NCBI RefSeq assembly: GCF_000330505.1 | Contig: NW_004440451.1 | Coordinates: 1,404-11,774, forward strand | From: Entamoeba invadens IP1 | Taxonomy: Eukaryota; Evosea; Mastigamoebida; Endamoebidae | Direction: 5' to 3' | DNA length: 10,371 nucleotides | The notes under the pieces: generated by a model | Database searches by the model: none | What the model was told of the DNA's origin: nothing | What the model saw: the letters and a program-made list of their open reading frames with translations, nothing else | Shown: in pieces, positions 6,383 through 10,371 of the stretch | Numbering within the stretch: position 1 is the first letter of the stretch | Layout: each line of letters begins with the position of its first letter | Position numbers and translations under genes: made by a program

Positions 6383-8624
6383 TTCTAAATAAAAAACAAC
6401 TTTCTAAAGTTTTAGTCACGTATTATTAATAATAATTATTATTTTTACTTCAATTATTAAACTAAATTTAAAACCACGTTGTTTTTGTAATGAATCAATT
6501 TTTAAAGTTTTTGGAAATACTCAACATTTTTAATTGGACATTTTAAACAAAACCAAAATATTATAAACATTCAATTAAAATATTTTATAGTGTAAAATTA
6601 TATTGTTTATCGCGATATCTATTTTAATAATAATTGCAATAGTTGATTTAACAACACAACTCGTCAATAATATTATTGTGTTATTGTTTTTTGTATATTT
6701 TAATCGGTTTTATTGTCAATGTTTAAGGTTGATGTTATTATTTTTTGGGTATCAATAATAATATAAATTTAAATAAATACAATTATAATGAAAGTTTTTA
6801 ATAATGTGGTTGTATATTGTTCAATTTTGTTTGTTTTATTTTAAACAAATATAACACAATGTTTTATCATTGAAGGAGTAATTTGTATTACTTTTACATC
6901 AACAAACTTTAATAAATATATAAAATAGATAATATATATTTTCGTTCTTGTTCTTTATTTAGTAGGGTGGCTTAATATAAGGAATCTAACAGTACCAATA
7001 AAACACACAAATAATATTTTAAAGAGTTTGAATATAAAATTTTGATTAAAATTTTATTTTTATTTTAAATTCGAACTACAGTTAATTAATTGGTGTTAAA
7101 ATAAATTAACAATTATCACAATAAAACACATAAAGATATTGAATCATTTATTTTGGTTTATGACAATAACAATTATTGATATCATGAAAACTAAATATTT
7201 AGTCTAATATTGGTTATGAATAAAATAAATAAATTTTAAAGTCAGTTTCATGTTTATTTGAAAAAGTTGTTTGTTTGGTTGAAATTATTAATAATAAACA
7301 AAAAAGTTATAATCCTTGTTTATTATTTTCAAAATAGAACAAATTGGACATTTCAAATGTTATACAAATAAAAAACTAACATCAATTTTATGAATTTTAA
7401 ATAATATCTTCATAAACAAGTGAATTTTTGAAAAATTTTAAAATGAAGTAACAAAAATAGTTGATAAAAATATTTATATAATTAATTAATCAAATTTGTA
7501 ATTAAATATAATAATTTGTTAATAATATTGATTTAAAGGTTCTTAAACCAAAGTCGGTTACAGTAACCAACCATTTTTGACATACATTTGAGATATTTTT
7601 TAAAGTTGATTTGTCAGTGTAAATTTAATTTGTTAATATGTTTTTTAATATTCTAAATGTGTTTAATTGTAACATTTCGTGTAAAATTATTTTTTGACCA
7701 AATATATAATTATTTTAATATATTTTTAATATTTTTTAATAATTTTTTATTATCAAAGTTGTGGGGATAAATTATAATTAAATTTGTCAAGAAAAATGTT
7801 AATTATATAAACCATTTGTTTTTAAATAAAATGCATATTTTATTTATTAAAATATTTTTTGAGTTATTTAAAATTTATTAGTCATTTTATTATTATAATT
7901 ATTATAATTATTATTATAATTACTATAAAAATGTTCTTTTTGTTGTATGGAAATAATAATAATGTTAAATTTTGGATATAATATAAAAAAGGTGTTAAAT
8001 TTTGGATATTATTGATTAAATTATATATTAATCAATATAAAATGAATTATAAATATGTTTAATATATCCAAAGTTTAAGTTATATAAATTTGGTATAAAA
8101 TACACTTTTTTTATTTTTTTGAGTTTTTATTTAAATATTTAATTATAGTATTTTACACTTTTCAAAACAAATGTACAATAATAAATTGTAACAATTGTTA
8201 ATAATATATAATTATTGTTTTGTTAAATATGTAAGTATTATATTATAAATGATAATAACTATTACAAGATAATAGTAAGATAATACATTTAATTATTAAT
8301 CAAATATTTGAGTGGATATTGATATAATTGTCATCTTTTTAATTAAAGATCAATTAAACAAAATTTTATTATTTTTGAGTGTTACCTTATCGTTCAAAAA
8401 TAATAGTTTGTTGACTGCTATTTAAAATTAGTTAACAAAATTTTAAATTTAACAAAAAATTTAAAATAAAATAAGTTGAATTGATTAAATATCGTTTTTA
8501 ATTGTATATTATAAAAAAATATAACAACTTAAATCAACATTTTCATGTATATACAAACATTTAAAACGTTTTGTATATAGTTTTTTTTTGTAACATATAA
8601 ATTAAATTTGTTAATATATATTAA
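6383..8624. other. long A+T-rich region without recognisable genes
   Basis: Over 2.2 kb I find no coding-like run, tRNA or rRNA on either strand. Composition is extremely A+T-rich, with ATT/TAA slippage tracts (for example around 7885-7925). Two small structured spots stand out. One is ggttac-a-gtaacc at 7556-7568; the other is the 17-bp repeat trio at 7963-8078, listed separately. Confidence 0.6.
7963..8078. repeat. 17-bp direct repeat pair plus an inverted copy
   Basis: tgttaaattttggatat occurs at 7963-7979 and again at 7993-8009 without change, 30 bp apart. A near-perfect reverse-complement copy (aatatatccaaagtttaa, one mismatch) is at 8061-8078. The repeated core contains GG, which is uncommon in this region and makes chance less likely than for pure A/T repeats. 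Function is unknown. Confidence 0.6.
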
Positions 8625-8821
8625 AAGGAAAAAGGGTTAAAATTTTCCTTAATTCGTAAATTTTTTGGAAATAATTTATCTAAATAAGTATCATAAAATC
8701 AAAGTATGAGTGATACATTTGAAATGAATAACACGAATCGCGTTATTTTAATCTTTGATTAAAATATTATCATAAATATTTATGATAAATAAAAAATTTA
8801 GGAAAAAATTTAGGAAAAAAT
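8625..8821. repeat. cluster of hairpin, palindrome and short tandem repeat
   Basis: Several structures crowd together. The inverted repeat aaggaaaa/ttttcctt is at 8625-8650. A hairpin attttaatc-ttt-gattaaaat is at 8745-8765 with a 9-bp perfect stem. One base later there is a 22-bp perfect palindrome at 8767-8788 (half-site ttatcataaat). Then comes a 12-bp unit aaaaaatttagg repeated twice and part of a third time, to 8821. The palindrome has no loop. Any role, such as processing, replication or chance, is unknown. Confidence 0.6.
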
Positions 8822-8889
8822 ATAATTTTAAAGGAATAAAATAAAGGATAATAAGTTTAAGTTATTAAGAACAGAAATCTAATATATAA

Positions 8890-9546
8890 GCAAGAATTAA
8901 AAAAAACAAAATCAAATTGAATACAACAAGTAACATAACTCAAGTTGTGTTAAAAAGGGAATTTATTTTACACGTTTCGAGAGTAAAAAACGGAGATGAA
9001 TGAATTCAAGTTGAATGTCAACTAATTGAATATAATAAGACAAACACGAGTATCTTGGCGTTAATGAATACAATACATAAACAACTTGAAAAATGTATTT
9101 AAAACATATTGGACTTTCCTGTTATATGAAAACGATTAAATTTGCTCAGTTGAGAAGTGTTACTTGAAGTAACTGTAACTAATTTCGTCTTGAGTCGTTG
9201 AATGATAAACGCACTTTTTGTTCGGAAATGAAAATTTGAATAATCAATCAAAAAAAAGAAATGTACAGTTAACAAAACAAATTTGAAGGTATATTTACCT
9301 CTTGAACAAAATATTTACTAAAGGAAAAAAAATGATTTTCTTACAACGGATTTTTGGTTCAACTACAATAATCTATACAACGAGGAAACTAAATGAAAGT
9401 GCAAGTTTGGCTCTTCAATATTGATGTTTCATCAAAAGACACTTTGAAACGTATTATTTCTCTCGATTAAAAAGTTACAAAAGGACAAGATTAATGATTT
9501 TATCAATATGAAAAATGTGACCGGCTTCCCGTTGAAAATGTATTAA
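8890..9546 (+). pseudogene. possible decayed protein gene, unidentified
   Basis: This block has visibly more G and C than its flanks, and broken readings that look like protein rather than noise. In one plus frame, KREFILHVSRVKNGDE is followed by a TGA and then IQVECQLIEYNKTNTSI. Later in the same frame come DFLTTDFWFNYNNLYNEETK and KDKINDFINMKNVTGFPLK. In another frame FRLESLNDKRTFCSEMK appears, and in a third a short open run at 9393-9470 starts MKVQVWLFNIDVSSKDTL. The first frame has seven TGA but only three internal TAA and no TAG, although TAA should dominate in such A+T-rich DNA. I do not recognise a family. A decayed gene with several indels and stops is my best reading, and biased base composition is the alternative. 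Confidence 0.35.
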
Positions 9547-10371
9547 GATAAAAACATATCAACAACAATGATAAAAAATAAAACAAATAAATAATTTGCA
9601 ATATTGATAAAATAAAATAAAATAACTAAAAACAATTAATTTGAAAAAAAATATAATTGAATAAATTATTTAATAAAAATATAAAATTATTTTGAAATAT
9701 AAAACAATTCAAATAATAACATGTGAGAATGTGTGAGAGTGTGTGAGACGGTGTGAGAGTGGTTTATGATATAACTATATTTATTGTATACAGATATAAT
9801 AAATTTGAAAATAATACTTTCAAATTCAAAAATGTTTTAATATTATCTAAATTTTATTCAAAAATATACCTATTATATAAATAATTTTTTAAAATTTTAT
9901 TATTTTTTACATTTTGTTTTGTTTTATTTGATGATATTTTATTTAAAACGGAAAATTATTAAAATCAAATCCAAAATTTGTTATTTGTTTATATTTATAA
10001 AAGTTTAATGTAATATAAATTTATTAAACATTGTTGTTTTTACATATTATTAAATCAACAAAACTTTTTTATTATTTTGTAAAAATGTTATATTCATTTT
10101 AAGTATTAAATCATATAAAATTTAACATTTATTTCAAAAACATACATCTTTATATAATTAATCAATAATTATTTATTAAATAAGTATTTTTATTACAAAG
10201 TATAAACTGTTAAATATAATCACAAAAACGGATATCCTTGTCTTATTATTTTAACTTTCAATAATTGTAAATAAATTAGAATAACAATGAATTGTTATAG
10301 AAAAATTGTAAGACTATTAAAATTAAATTTGTCATTAAAATTATTATTTTATTATAAAAGTATATACATAA
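9547..10371. other. A+T-rich region without recognisable genes
   Basis: Apart from the tandem repeat at 9721-9760, this stretch is A+T-rich with no coding-like run, tRNA or clear structure on either strand. Confidence 0.6.
9721..9760. repeat. 10-bp tandem repeat (gtgtgagagt)x4
   Basis: Four head-to-tail 10-mers, atgtgagaat, gtgtgagagt, gtgtgagacg and gtgtgagagt, fill the interval without gaps. The plus strand is almost free of C, so this is a G-rich island in strongly A+T-rich DNA. It is probably a minisatellite seed that could vary in copy number. I see no coding frame across it. Confidence 0.85.

Noticed and set aside
6383..8624. CRISPR-like or centromeric satellite array
   Set aside because: The repeats are short, few and not regularly spaced. 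A+T slippage explains most of them.

Overview
The window is nuclear DNA of a very A+T-rich eukaryote. The evidence is three eukaryotic-type tRNA genes followed by T-tract Pol III terminators, one with a canonical intron after anticodon position 37; a non-LTR retrotransposon of the restriction-like-endonuclease (R2/R4-like) group; and relics of eukaryote-type methyltransferase genes. Co-oriented relics only about 57 bp apart, extreme A+T content and a small tRNA intron would fit a compact parasite genome such as an A+T-rich microsporidian. That assignment is inference, and other A+T-rich protists remain possible.

Layout. Bases 1-235 hold nothing recognisable. Bases 236-2008, minus strand, hold the decayed remains of two neighbouring methyltransferase genes. 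They are not visible as long open frames because of stops and frameshifts. Upstream in transcription order is a METTL25/RRNAD1-like gene (2008 to 993), followed by a TGS1-like cap hypermethylase (935 to 236). The plus-strand open frames in this region are antisense shadows.

Bases about 2340-4838, plus strand, hold a 5'-truncated retrotransposon: reverse transcriptase, CCHC finger and PD-X14-D endonuclease. It is broken by an in-frame TAA at a position that is usually Gln, a -1 shift at a seven-A run, and a late TAG. A near-identical 24-bp T-rich direct repeat lies at both ends and may be the target-site duplication.

Bases 5754-6382 hold a small tRNA cluster: Ser(CGA) on plus with a damaged T-loop, Gly(TCC) on minus, and Ile(TAT) on minus with a 10-nt intron.

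From 6383 to the end the DNA is almost featureless and A+T-rich. Exceptions are small repeats and palindromes, a less A+T-rich block at 8890-9546 that reads like an unidentified decayed gene, and a 10-bp tandem repeat at 9721-9760.

Overall this looks like a gene graveyard with a fairly young but dead retroelement and some tRNA genes that probably still work. The three retroelement lesions are few compared with the many in the two methyltransferase relics, so the element probably arrived after, or late in, their decay. I see no intact multi-gene system.
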